Shown piece after piece: positions 17,126 through 24,158 of a stretch of 50,198 nt of DNA. The stretch covers positions 1 to 50,198 of the forward strand of contig CALDOK010000023.1 in assembly GCA_937912125.1 (NCBI GenBank), in the 5' to 3' direction. The stretch comes from an uncultured Pseudomonadota bacterium. GTDB taxonomy: Bacteria; Myxococcota_A; UBA796; JAFGLY01. The position numbers and the translations under genes are program-made. The notes beneath the pieces were generated by a model that saw nothing but the letters and a program-made list of their open reading frames with translations, did not search any database and was not told the origin of the DNA. Within the stretch, counting starts at the first letter, position 1, and each line of letters begins with the position of its first letter.

Positions 17126-18673
17126 CTACTCGGCCCCGGACGCGAGCCATCCCGGCAGGCGGTCCTGGCCCATCAGGACCATGAAGGCCTCGACCACCTG
17201 GGGGTCGAACTGCGCGCCGCGGCCCCTCAGCAAGGCGGCGCCGCCAGCCGCCAGCCCCCCGGCGTTGCGGTGGGGGCGGGGGGAGGCCACAGCCTCGACC
17301 TTGTCAGCCACGGCGATGATGCGGGCCTCGAGCAGGATGCCCTCGCCGGCCAGGCCCTGGGGGTAGCCGCTGCCGTCCCAGGCTTCGTGGTGCTGCTGCA
17401 CCATGGCCGCCACGGGCCAGGCGAAGTCGGCGGCCGTGAGAAAGCGGTGGCCGAGCTCCACATGAGCGCGCAGCTGAAGCTCTTCGTGGGGCTCGAGGGT
17501 CTCGGGCTTGCTCAACAGGTCTCGCGGCACGCCGATCTTTCCGATGTCGTGCAGGGACGCAGCGAGGGCCAGGCCTTGCAGGCGATCCTCGTCCAGACCC
17601 AGCTGATGGCCCAGGGCGCAGGCCAGCTCTGACACGCGCTGCTGGTGCGCGGCGGTGAAGGGGTCTTGCACCTCGAGCATGAGCCCGATGGTGCGGATGG
17701 AGGCTCTCAGGGTGTCAGCCACACGCTGGTGCTCGGCCGTTAGATCATCGCGGGCGCGGGCCCGCTGGACCATCACGCCGACCACGCCGGCGGCGGAGCG
17801 CAGGAAGGCTTCCTCGCGGCGGGAGCGGCGGTGGCCGGCGGGCAGGTAGAAGGTGAGCACTCCGAGCAAGCACCCGTCTGTGGAGAAGGGCACGCAGTAG
17901 TGGCCGTGGGGTTGCATCTCGGCGTGGCGGCGGCTGTGGTCGCGCCCGAGCTCGGCCTCGTAGACCAGATCTCCTTTCGCCGACGCTCGGCCGCACAGGC
18001 ATGTGCCTCGGGGCACTCGCTGACAGAGCTGGGTGGCGATGGCGCTCAGGCCCACTGCGGCTTGCATGGTCAGGTCGCCGTGGACGTCGGCCATGAAGGC
18101 CACCCCCCTTCGCTGCACGCCGAGCCAGGACAGATCCACCAGCCGCTCCAGGGCCAGCTGCAGCAGCACACCTACGGGCAACTCCGGGTCGAGCAGCAGC
18201 AGATCGCGCAGGGCCTCGAGCTCCTGGGTGCGCAGCTTGCTCTGGCGCAGCACCTCCTCGCGCTCGCTGACGTCCCTCTGGCGGAACAGGTAGACCCGGC
18301 TCTTCTTGCGCGTGAGGTACGGGGTCAGCGTGACGCTGGCCTCGAGCCAGCGGCCCGTGTCCTCGCGCTCCCACATGGCCGTGTGCCGCTCGAGCCCCTC
18401 CTGCGCCGCCAGCTCCACGGGGCAGGGCTCGGGTGCGCCGCCGTCGGGAAACAGCAGATCGTAGGCGTCCAGCCCGATGACCGAGTCCGGATGGGCCCCC
18501 AGGAAGCGCCGCAAGGGGGCGTTGGTGGCCAACACCTGGCGCCCCTCGGACACCAGCAGCGCCGCGTCGGACCAGGCGTCCATCAACGCGAGCACGCTGT
18601 CGAGGTCGATGGGCGATCCTTCACTGTCGAACAGGCGAACGGTCTTCTTCTTGCGCTGGCGAGGAGGGTTCAC
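17126..18673 (-). CDS. HD-GYP cyclic-di-GMP phosphodiesterase with PAS and GAF-like sensor domains
   Basis: This 515-residue cytoplasmic protein has a PAS-like domain (about 25-140, ALLVSEGRQVLATNAPLRRFLG), a GAF-like region (about 160-315) with several Cys residues (GTCLCGRA), a linker helix and an HD-GYP domain (about 330-505). The HD pair is in LHDIGKIGVP and the GYP signature in HHEAWDGSGYPQGL. HD-GYP proteins break down cyclic di-GMP to lower its signal. After AVADKVEAV the usual DALTS-type segment is altered to ASPRPHRN, a modest deviation. GTG 18673 is preceded by GGAG. No membrane segment is visible. Confidence 0.9.
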   Translation of the reverse strand: MNPPRQRKKKTVRLFDSEGSPIDLDSVLALMDAWSDAALLVSEGRQVLATNAPLRRFLGAHPDSVIGLDAYDLLFPDGGAPEPCPVELAAQEGLERHTAMWEREDTGRWLEASVTLTPYLTRKKSRVYLFRQRDVSEREEVLRQSKLRTQELEALRDLLLLDPELPVGVLLQLALERLVDLSWLGVQRRGVAFMADVHGDLTMQAAVGLSAIATQLCQRVPRGTCLCGRASAKGDLVYEAELGRDHSRRHAEMQPHGHYCVPFSTDGCLLGVLTFYLPAGHRRSRREEAFLRSAAGVVGVMVQRARARDDLTAEHQRVADTLRASIRTIGLMLEVQDPFTAAHQQRVSELACALGHQLGLDEDRLQGLALAASLHDIGKIGVPRDLLSKPETLEPHEELQLRAHVELGHRFLTAADFAWPVAAMVQQHHEAWDGSGYPQGLAGEGILLEARIIAVADKVEAVASPRPHRNAGGLAAGGAALLRGRGAQFDPQVVEAFMVLMGQDRLPGWLASGAE

Positions 18674-19086
18674 GCGATCGGCTCCGGCTCTGGCTTCCTG
18701 CGAAGATCCCGTCTACCACGGGATGGGCGCGGCTCGTGTCTCCACCTGTCAGGGCGTCCGTAGCTGTGGTGCTACGCACAGAACCGGACGTCAAAAAATA
18801 GGGGACAGCGTGCCGCTTGACCCTTCGTCGCCGCGCGGCCACCCTCTGTGGGAGGGGGCTTGGCATCGTGGCGCGGCGGGGCCTCACCTCCATGGTCAGC
18901 ATCGAGCGCGCCCTCGCGGTGTTGCTCGTGCTCAACCTGATCGAAGCCGTCAGGGCCTCGGGGTGTCGAAGATCGTCGAAACGGACGTCGAACTTTCGAC
19001 GATCGTCGGCGCGTCGAACCTTCGAACGCCTGGTTTCGAATGGCACGTTGCTTGCGGAAGCCTCCGGGGCCACCTCTGGAGGACCC
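18674..19086. other. Transposase upstream region with repeat motif and hairpin
   Basis: No gene is convincing in this 413-base stretch; a plus-strand frame continues into the transposase but lacks coding character. It holds AAAAAATAGGGGACAG at 18793-18808, a sequence I recall seeing repeatedly beside Y1-transposase genes in many bacterial genomes. It also holds an 11-bp perfect inverted repeat, GATCGTCGAAA/TTTCGACGATC, at 18971-19004 with a 12-base loop. Both look like parts of the RAYT element rather than host promoter. Confidence 0.55.
18971..19004. repeat. Perfect 11-bp inverted repeat upstream of the RAYT gene
   Basis: GATCGTCGAAA at 18971-18981 and TTTCGACGATC at 18994-19004 pair without mismatch around a 12-base loop. 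It lies 82 bases before the transposase start. Y1 transposases recognise hairpins as single-stranded substrates, so this could be the left recognition end; inferred. Confidence 0.6.
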
Positions 19087-19869
19087 ATGCGACCCTGGCA
19101 CCTGAACATCAGCTCTGTCTCCCGCCTTGCCCTGTTCCCCAGCCCTGACCACACCCGCGAGGCGGTGAGGAAGCTGGTGGAGATCCTGGGCGACGACCTG
19201 GCCCTGTTCTGCGTTGTGGACGATCACCTGCATGTGGTGCTCGTCTGTGATGAGCGCACCCTCCAACCCCGTGTGCGAGCCTTGACCCGCTCTGTCCGGG
19301 CCCTGGCTGCGGTGGAGGTGAACCCGACCCATGTGCGGCGAGTCGAGGGGCGCAAGCACATGCAGACCCTGCTCGACTACGTCCTGCGCCAACCGAGCAA
19401 GCACGACTTGCTCGTGCATCCCGCGCTGTGGGAAGGGGGCTGCCTGCCCGACCTCGTCGGTGCCAGGCGCCTCCCAGGCCTGCGACTGCGCATCATGGAG
19501 GCGCTGCCGCGTGCCACCCAGGCAGACGCCCTCTGCGCCGTGGGACTTCCCGAGGCACGGCTGGAGCCCATGGACCTGCACACGGTGCGTACCCTCGGCC
19601 CCGCGCGGCTGTTGAGCGCTGCCGCCGCCGCGACATGCTCGGACCCCCGCTTGCGAAGCAAGCGACGCGGCGCGGCCGACGCTCGACGCGCGGCTTGTTC
19701 ACTGGCCAAGAAAGCAGGAATCACCATGTCCGAGCTGGCCTGGCAGCTGGGTGTGACCCCGCGGGCCTGCCGCCGCATGGTGGCTCACCCGGGGGCGCAG
19801 GGCCTGGAGGAGGTGGTGCTCCGTCGTCTGGCTCTCGAGGAGAGGGTGGCGGTAGCCACACGACGTTGA
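19087..19869 (+). CDS. REP-associated tyrosine transposase (RAYT, IS200-like Y1_Tnp)
   Basis: This 260-residue protein has the Y1 transposase fold: the first strand (HLNISSVSRLALFPSPDH), the HUH metal-binding pair in VVDDHLHVVLV near residue 55, and a candidate catalytic Tyr in LLDYVLRQPSKHDLL near residue 100. The C-terminal 100 residues end in a helix-turn-helix (MSELAWQLGVTPRACRRMV) of the type fused to RAYTs. ATG 19087 follows GGAGG by four bases. RAYTs cleave and join single-stranded REP hairpins and are usually domesticated single-copy genes. Three palindromic repeats directly downstream support this. The first strand is somewhat diverged, so activity is uncertain. Confidence 0.8.
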   Translation: MRPWHLNISSVSRLALFPSPDHTREAVRKLVEILGDDLALFCVVDDHLHVVLVCDERTLQPRVRALTRSVRALAAVEVNPTHVRRVEGRKHMQTLLDYVLRQPSKHDLLVHPALWEGGCLPDLVGARRLPGLRLRIMEALPRATQADALCAVGLPEARLEPMDLHTVRTLGPARLLSAAAAATCSDPRLRSKRRGAADARRAACSLAKKAGITMSELAWQLGVTPRACRRMVAHPGAQGLEEVVLRRLALEERVAVATRR

Positions 19870-19874
19870 CACCA

Positions 19875-20022
19875 GGACCATCTGGGGCGATCCGCCGCCG
19901 GAACTCCGATCCTGGTCCTCTCTGACGGACCATCTGGGGCGATCCGCCTCCGGAACGCCGATCCTGGTCCTCTCTGACGGACCATCTGGGGCGATCCGCC
20001 TCCGGAACCCCGATCCTGGTCC
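19875..20022. repeat. Three tandem 52-bp palindromic repeats (REP-like array)
   Basis: Units start at 19875, 19927 and 19979, exactly 52 bases apart, and are nearly identical. Each begins GGACCATCTGGGGCGATCC and ends GATCCTGGTCC, so GGACCA and TGGTCC can pair across the unit, giving an imperfect cruciform. The units differ at only a few positions, so there are no variable spacers. The array starts six bases after the transposase stop codon and ends ahead of the convergent creatininase gene. Confidence 0.9.
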
Positions 20023-20055
20023 GCCTCGACCACCGCCCGTGCGAAATCTCCGCTC

Positions 20056-20775
20056 CTACGCTCCCAGCCACCCCTCATGCACCCGCAGCAGCTCGCCCGC
20101 GGCGGCCTCGAGCAGCTCGGCGCCCAGGGCCACGCTGGCCCGGTGTTGGTCGGCGCCTACGCGGCCGTCGGGGAAGAGGGCCCGGAAGTCCTCGGCACCG
20201 CAGAACCCTGTCATCACAGCGGCCCCGGCTTGGGGCGCGGTCTGGCGCTGGTGCTCCGGGTGCAGGGCCCAGCTCAGGGACAGCTCGCTGGGGGTGGCGT
20301 GGGCTCCCTCGCTGTCGCCCAGCCGAGCCTTGACCAGGCCGGCGACCGCTGGCAGCTCGTACCAGTTGCTCATCCGGCAGCGCAGCTGTGGGTGACGGTG
20401 ATGGATCTCCGAGAAGGCCGCGTGGGCAGTGGCGATGTTGCCGCCGTGGCCGTTGACGAAGTGCAGCCTGGTGAAGCCGTGGTGGGCCAACGAGTCGGCC
20501 AGGTCGCGCAGCACAGCGATCATGGTGCTGGGCTGCAGGGACATGGACCCAGGGAAGGCGAGGTGGTGTAGGGACATGCCCACCGAAAGCACGGGCGTCA
20601 CCAGGATGCCGGCTCGCTCGCCCGCGGTGTTGGCCACCCCTTCGGCGCAGAGGCTGTCGGTGCCGATGAGCCCGAAGGGGCCGTGCTGCTCGGTGGCTCC
20701 GATGGGGATCAGGATGTCGGTGCGGGTGGCCAGGTAGCCCTCGACCTCGGGCCAGGTGGTGAAGCGTAGCTGCAT
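20056..20775 (-). CDS. Creatininase-family amidohydrolase
   Basis: This 239-residue protein matches the creatininase family of metal-dependent amide hydrolases: IPIGATEQHGPFGLIGTDS near residue 25 supplies Glu, His and Asp ligands, followed by FVNGHGGN near 108 and a DSEGAHATPSELS motif near 155. Members hydrolyse creatinine, formamidopyrimidines, or mature RiPP peptides (MftE); the substrate is not fixed by sequence. ATG 20775 has GGAG seven bases upstream; a GTG two codons earlier is less likely. It is the last gene of a three-gene operon, three bases after the second amidohydrolase, so it probably acts on the product or substrate of those enzymes. Confidence 0.88.
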   Translation of the reverse strand: MQLRFTTWPEVEGYLATRTDILIPIGATEQHGPFGLIGTDSLCAEGVANTAGERAGILVTPVLSVGMSLHHLAFPGSMSLQPSTMIAVLRDLADSLAHHGFTRLHFVNGHGGNIATAHAAFSEIHHRHPQLRCRMSNWYELPAVAGLVKARLGDSEGAHATPSELSLSWALHPEHQRQTAPQAGAAVMTGFCGAEDFRALFPDGRVGADQHRASVALGAELLEAAAGELLRVHEGWLGA

Positions 20776-20777
20776 GG

Positions 20778-22070
20778 TCACTCTCCAGTGGGTGAGGCCA
20801 GTGTGGGCGAGGGTGGGGCGGGCAAGGGCAGCGCCGGCAGAGGCAGCCCCGGCAGATCGCGGTAGCGCTCGAACAGCGCGTCGTGTCGGGTGGTGGTGTC
20901 TACGGACCGGCCCTCGATCAGCACGCTTGTGGCCCAGCTGGAGAGCTCGAGGGGGTCGCCGTTCCAGATCACCAGATCTGCGCGGGCCCCGTGGGCGATG
21001 CGTCCCCGATCCTCGGGCCCGAAGACCAGGGCTGGGGTGGCTGTGATGGCCGCGAGGGCCTGGGCGTGGTCCATGCCGTCGCGCCAGGCCAGCCCGGCGA
21101 GCTGGCGCAGGTGGCCGGCGAACAGGGCGCTGTGGTTGGTGATGATCACCCGCACGCCCGCCGCGGCCAACAGGGCTGGGTTGTCGTGCCGGGCGTGCGG
21201 CTGGTCGAAGCTGCTGGGGTCCTGGGTGAGCGGGTTGAGCACCACGGCGATGCCCGCCGAGGCCAGCGCGGGGGCGTGCAGCCAGGCTTCGGCGCCGCCG
21301 TCGATGATGAGGCCCACTTCTTCGTCGCGGGCGAAGCGGATCAGGGCCTCGATGTCGGCGCTGCGGTTGGCGCCCACGATCAGGGGCATCCTGCCCTGGA
21401 TCACCGGCTGCAGGGCCTCGAGCTCCATGCGACCTGCGGCCAGGCTGCGGCTGCGGTTCCCATCATAGGCGCCCCGGTCGGTCGCGAAGGCGCGGGCGTC
21501 GTCCAGCAACTCCCGCAGCAGGCGCAGGCCCTCGGCGGGGGTGCCACCGGACAGGCTGGCCCCCATGGCCACGCCATGTCGGACCACGGCGTCGGCCTGG
21601 GTGCGCCCCTCGAGCTGCACCCAGGCGGCCTGCCCGGCCACCATGCCGCCACCGGGTACGATCACGGCGCTGGTGATGCCTTCGCGCCGCGCCACCGGCA
21701 CCGCCACGCTGGTGGGGTCGTAGGCGTCGGCCACGTCGTGGGCGGCCCGCACCGGCTCGCCGCCGGCGTCGTGGTTGTGGGTGGAGGACTCGCCCCCGAT
21801 CTCCAACAAGCCCAGGGTGCTGCCCACATGGATCAGCCCCGGGGTGAGCCAGGCGTCGGGCTCGAGGGAGATGATCCGACAGGCCTCGCCGTCCCAGCTG
21901 CGGTCCACCTGGGGAGCGATGCGCTGGATGAGGCCGTCGGCCACCAGGACCTCGAGATCGTCCCGGGCCTCAGCCGGCAGCGCGACGGTGCCCCCGGTGA
22001 AGACCTTGCAGGGTCCAGGTCCGGCGGAGACCGCCGTGGAGAGCAGCAGGCTGATCAGCAGGGCGTTCAT
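20778..22070 (-). CDS. Amidohydrolase-like protein lacking the canonical HxH metal motif
   Basis: This 430-residue protein has a signal peptide (about 1-17) and an amidohydrolase architecture: a beta-sandwich with PDAWLTPGL, a TIM-barrel core, and the closing GARADLVIWNGDPLEL. Where active members have GLID-x-HxH, this one reads GLIHVGSTLGLLEIGG. Later metal positions also look altered: DGGAEAWLH and ITNHSALF replace typical His-bearing and Asp-bearing motifs. It therefore looks like a non-catalytic or altered partner of the amidohydrolase encoded just upstream. ATG 22070 overlaps that gene's stop as ATGA, so the two are translated in step. Confidence 0.82.
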   Translation of the reverse strand: MNALLISLLLSTAVSAGPGPCKVFTGGTVALPAEARDDLEVLVADGLIQRIAPQVDRSWDGEACRIISLEPDAWLTPGLIHVGSTLGLLEIGGESSTHNHDAGGEPVRAAHDVADAYDPTSVAVPVARREGITSAVIVPGGGMVAGQAAWVQLEGRTQADAVVRHGVAMGASLSGGTPAEGLRLLRELLDDARAFATDRGAYDGNRSRSLAAGRMELEALQPVIQGRMPLIVGANRSADIEALIRFARDEEVGLIIDGGAEAWLHAPALASAGIAVVLNPLTQDPSSFDQPHARHDNPALLAAAGVRVIITNHSALFAGHLRQLAGLAWRDGMDHAQALAAITATPALVFGPEDRGRIAHGARADLVIWNGDPLELSSWATSVLIEGRSVDTTTRHDALFERYRDLPGLPLPALPLPAPPSPTLASPTGE

Positions 22071-23503
22071 GGCTGCACCTCCCGCCCCAGCTCGAAGTCG
22101 GACCAGGTCTGGGGTCGCTCCCGGTCGTAGCGCAGCGCTCCCTCGATGAAGACCAGATCGGCCCGGGTGGTGGCGCCGAAGGGGTGGCCGCTCCACACCA
22201 CCACATCGGCCCGCTTGCCGGGCTCGAGGCTGCCGGTGAGCTGGTCGATGCCCAGGACCCAGGCGGGCTGCAGGGTGATCCATGCCAGGGCCTGGTCCTC
22301 GCTGATGTCCAGCCCCACTCTGCGGGCCTCGCGCAGGGCCTTGGCGGCGTCCTGGTTGAGGATCTGACCGTAGCTGGGCGAGTCGGAGTGCAGGGTGACG
22401 TGGGCGCCGGCGTCCTGCAGCAGCCCCACGCCCTGGGGGATGCCGTCCATGGCCTCCATCTTGAAGCCCCACCAGTCCGACCAGGTCACCGCGCCCACGT
22501 CGCGCTCGGCCAGCACGTCGCGGATCTTGTAGGCCGAGGTGGCGTGGTGGAAGGCCCGGATGGAGAAGCCCATTTCGTCGGCCAGCTGCAGCATGGCAAG
22601 CATGTCGTCGGCCCGGTAGCAGTGGATCTGGGGCAGGATCTCGCCCCGCAGCACGCCCACCAGGGTCTCGGTGGCCAGGTCGCGCTCGGGGGGCTCGGCG
22701 GGCTGTGGGGCGTCCTTCTTCTTGCGACCCTGGGGCTCGGCCGTGGCCTGCTCCCAGGCGTCCCACTCCTGGCGCGCCACGGCGGCCTCGAGGAAGGCCT
22801 GCCGCAGGGTGAACATGGCACCCATGCGGGTGCTGGGCATACGTCCCTGGTCGCCGTGGTAGCGCTTGGGGTTCTCTCCGCAGGCCATCTTGAGGTGCTC
22901 GGGGGCGCCCGGGAAGCGCATGGCGCGACCGCTCCTGGCAGGCACGAGCTGCAGCACCACCCCGCGCCCGCCGATCAGGTTGGCGGAGCCGGGGATGGTC
23001 AGGATGGTGGTGACTCCGCCGGCCACCGCGCGCTGGATGGCGGGGTCCTGGGGCTTGACAGAGTGCTCGGCCCAGACCCCGGCGGTCATCACGGCGGTGA
23101 CCTCGTTGCCGTCGTCGTGGGCTTCGGCGTCAGGCCAGCCGTAGACGCCCATGTGGGAGTGGGGGTCGATGAGCCCCGGGGTGATCCAGCGGCCCTCGAG
23201 GCTCAGGGTGGCGACGCCGGGCGCCGGGGGAGGCTCCCCCTCGCCCAGGGCGGAGATGACCCCATCCTCGAGCAGCACCCAGCCCCGCTCGTAGACCGCG
23301 CCTGTGGCGGTCATGACGTGGGCGTCCCGGAGCAGCACGCTGGGGGCGTCCGCCACCGGCGCAGCCTCGATCAGGGCGAAGCCCGGCGCCTCAGCGGCGG
23401 CCAGGGTGGTCTGGGGGGTGAGCTCGGCGACCTGCGCTCGGGTGGGAGGCGCCAGCGCCAGGGATACCGCCAGGGTCAGAGGGAGCATGGGCACGGCCGT
23501 CAC
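22067..23503 (-). CDS. Exported imidazolonepropionase-like amidohydrolase
   Basis: This 478-residue protein has an N-terminal signal peptide (ending near TRAQ, residue 24) and the full amidohydrolase set: GRWITPGLIDPHSHMGVYG near 110 with the HxH metal pair, LPQIHCYRADD near 292, IRAFHHATSAYKI near 315, and VTLHSDSPS near 375 with the metal-site Asp. The tail PGKRADVVVWSGHPF is typical. It should hydrolyse an amide or cyclic amide outside the cytoplasm; peptidase-like activity is known for this group. GTG 23503 is used; ATG 23488 is also possible and equally compatible with the signal peptide. It is the first gene of the operon. Confidence 0.9.
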   Translation of the reverse strand: MTAVPMLPLTLAVSLALAPPTRAQVAELTPQTTLAAAEAPGFALIEAAPVADAPSVLLRDAHVMTATGAVYERGWVLLEDGVISALGEGEPPPAPGVATLSLEGRWITPGLIDPHSHMGVYGWPDAEAHDDGNEVTAVMTAGVWAEHSVKPQDPAIQRAVAGGVTTILTIPGSANLIGGRGVVLQLVPARSGRAMRFPGAPEHLKMACGENPKRYHGDQGRMPSTRMGAMFTLRQAFLEAAVARQEWDAWEQATAEPQGRKKKDAPQPAEPPERDLATETLVGVLRGEILPQIHCYRADDMLAMLQLADEMGFSIRAFHHATSAYKIRDVLAERDVGAVTWSDWWGFKMEAMDGIPQGVGLLQDAGAHVTLHSDSPSYGQILNQDAAKALREARRVGLDISEDQALAWITLQPAWVLGIDQLTGSLEPGKRADVVVWSGHPFGATTRADLVFIEGALRYDRERPQTWSDFELGREVQP

Positions 23504-23572
23504 CGGGAGGGGGACGAGGAGAGTAGCGCGCCACGATCCGGGATGGCGAGGTCGGGCGAGCCGACGCTCGGA

Positions 23573-24061
23573 TCAGATCGCGTCGCCCTTGGCCAGCTCC
23601 CTCTGCATGTCGGTCCCGTAGCGCTCGAACAGGGGCAACATCACGTCGTCCTCCTGGGCTGCATGCAGCAGGAGCAGGTCGATCACCAGGCGGGCCCTGC
23701 GGCTGATGTCCACCAGCTGGGGCCCGGACAGCAGGCCCTTGGCGATGGCCCGGAGATCCTCGATCAGCGGGTCCAGCTTCTCGATCAAGACCACGTGCTC
23801 ACGCTCGAACTCGGCCAGCGCCTGGTGCAGCTCCGGGGCGGGGTCCAGCCGCCGCAGGGCGGGGAACAGGCGCTGCTCCTCGTAGGCGAAGTGAGGCCTC
23901 ACCTCGCGCTGGTAGAAGTTCGCCAGAGCGGCGATCTCGGCGCTGGTGGCCTCGCCGTAGAGGAAGGCCGCCGCCTTGCGCATCTGAGCCAGCCACTCCG
24001 AGATCTGGTCATGAATCTCGTAGCGAGGCTTGGATGGTGCTTCCATGGGTGTGACTCTCAT
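23573..24061 (-). CDS. Hemerythrin HHE-domain protein
   Basis: This protein of about 162 residues is all-helical and carries the hemerythrin-like His/Glu pattern on four helices: EIHDQISEWL, REVRPHFAYEEQRLFPAL, EREHVVLIEKL and LLHAAQEDDVMLPLFERYG. Such proteins bind a di-iron centre and serve in oxygen or nitric-oxide sensing and iron-sulfur repair; the role here is open. Several clustered ATGs (24046, 24061, 24067) could be the start. I use 24061 without a clear ribosome site. It lies between two unrelated minus-strand units. Confidence 0.85.
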   Translation of the reverse strand: MRVTPMEAPSKPRYEIHDQISEWLAQMRKAAAFLYGEATSAEIAALANFYQREVRPHFAYEEQRLFPALRRLDPAPELHQALAEFEREHVVLIEKLDPLIEDLRAIAKGLLSGPQLVDISRRARLVIDLLLLHAAQEDDVMLPLFERYGTDMQRELAKGDAI

Positions 24062-24158
24062 GGTCATCATGCTACCCACGCCGCAGCGCGCGTGTACCCG
24101 AGCGGGCTGGCCCTGTGGGAACGCTCACGCTCGCCGCAAGGGGGGGATCAGTGGGCCG

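Noticed and set aside
19875..20022. Short CRISPR array
   Set aside because: Three units only, nearly the whole 52-base period is conserved, and no variable spacers or cas genes are present.
20778..22766. One long amidohydrolase reading frame
   Set aside because: The upstream part is a shadow of the other amidohydrolase gene in another frame; the true start is ATG 22070, overlapping its stop.
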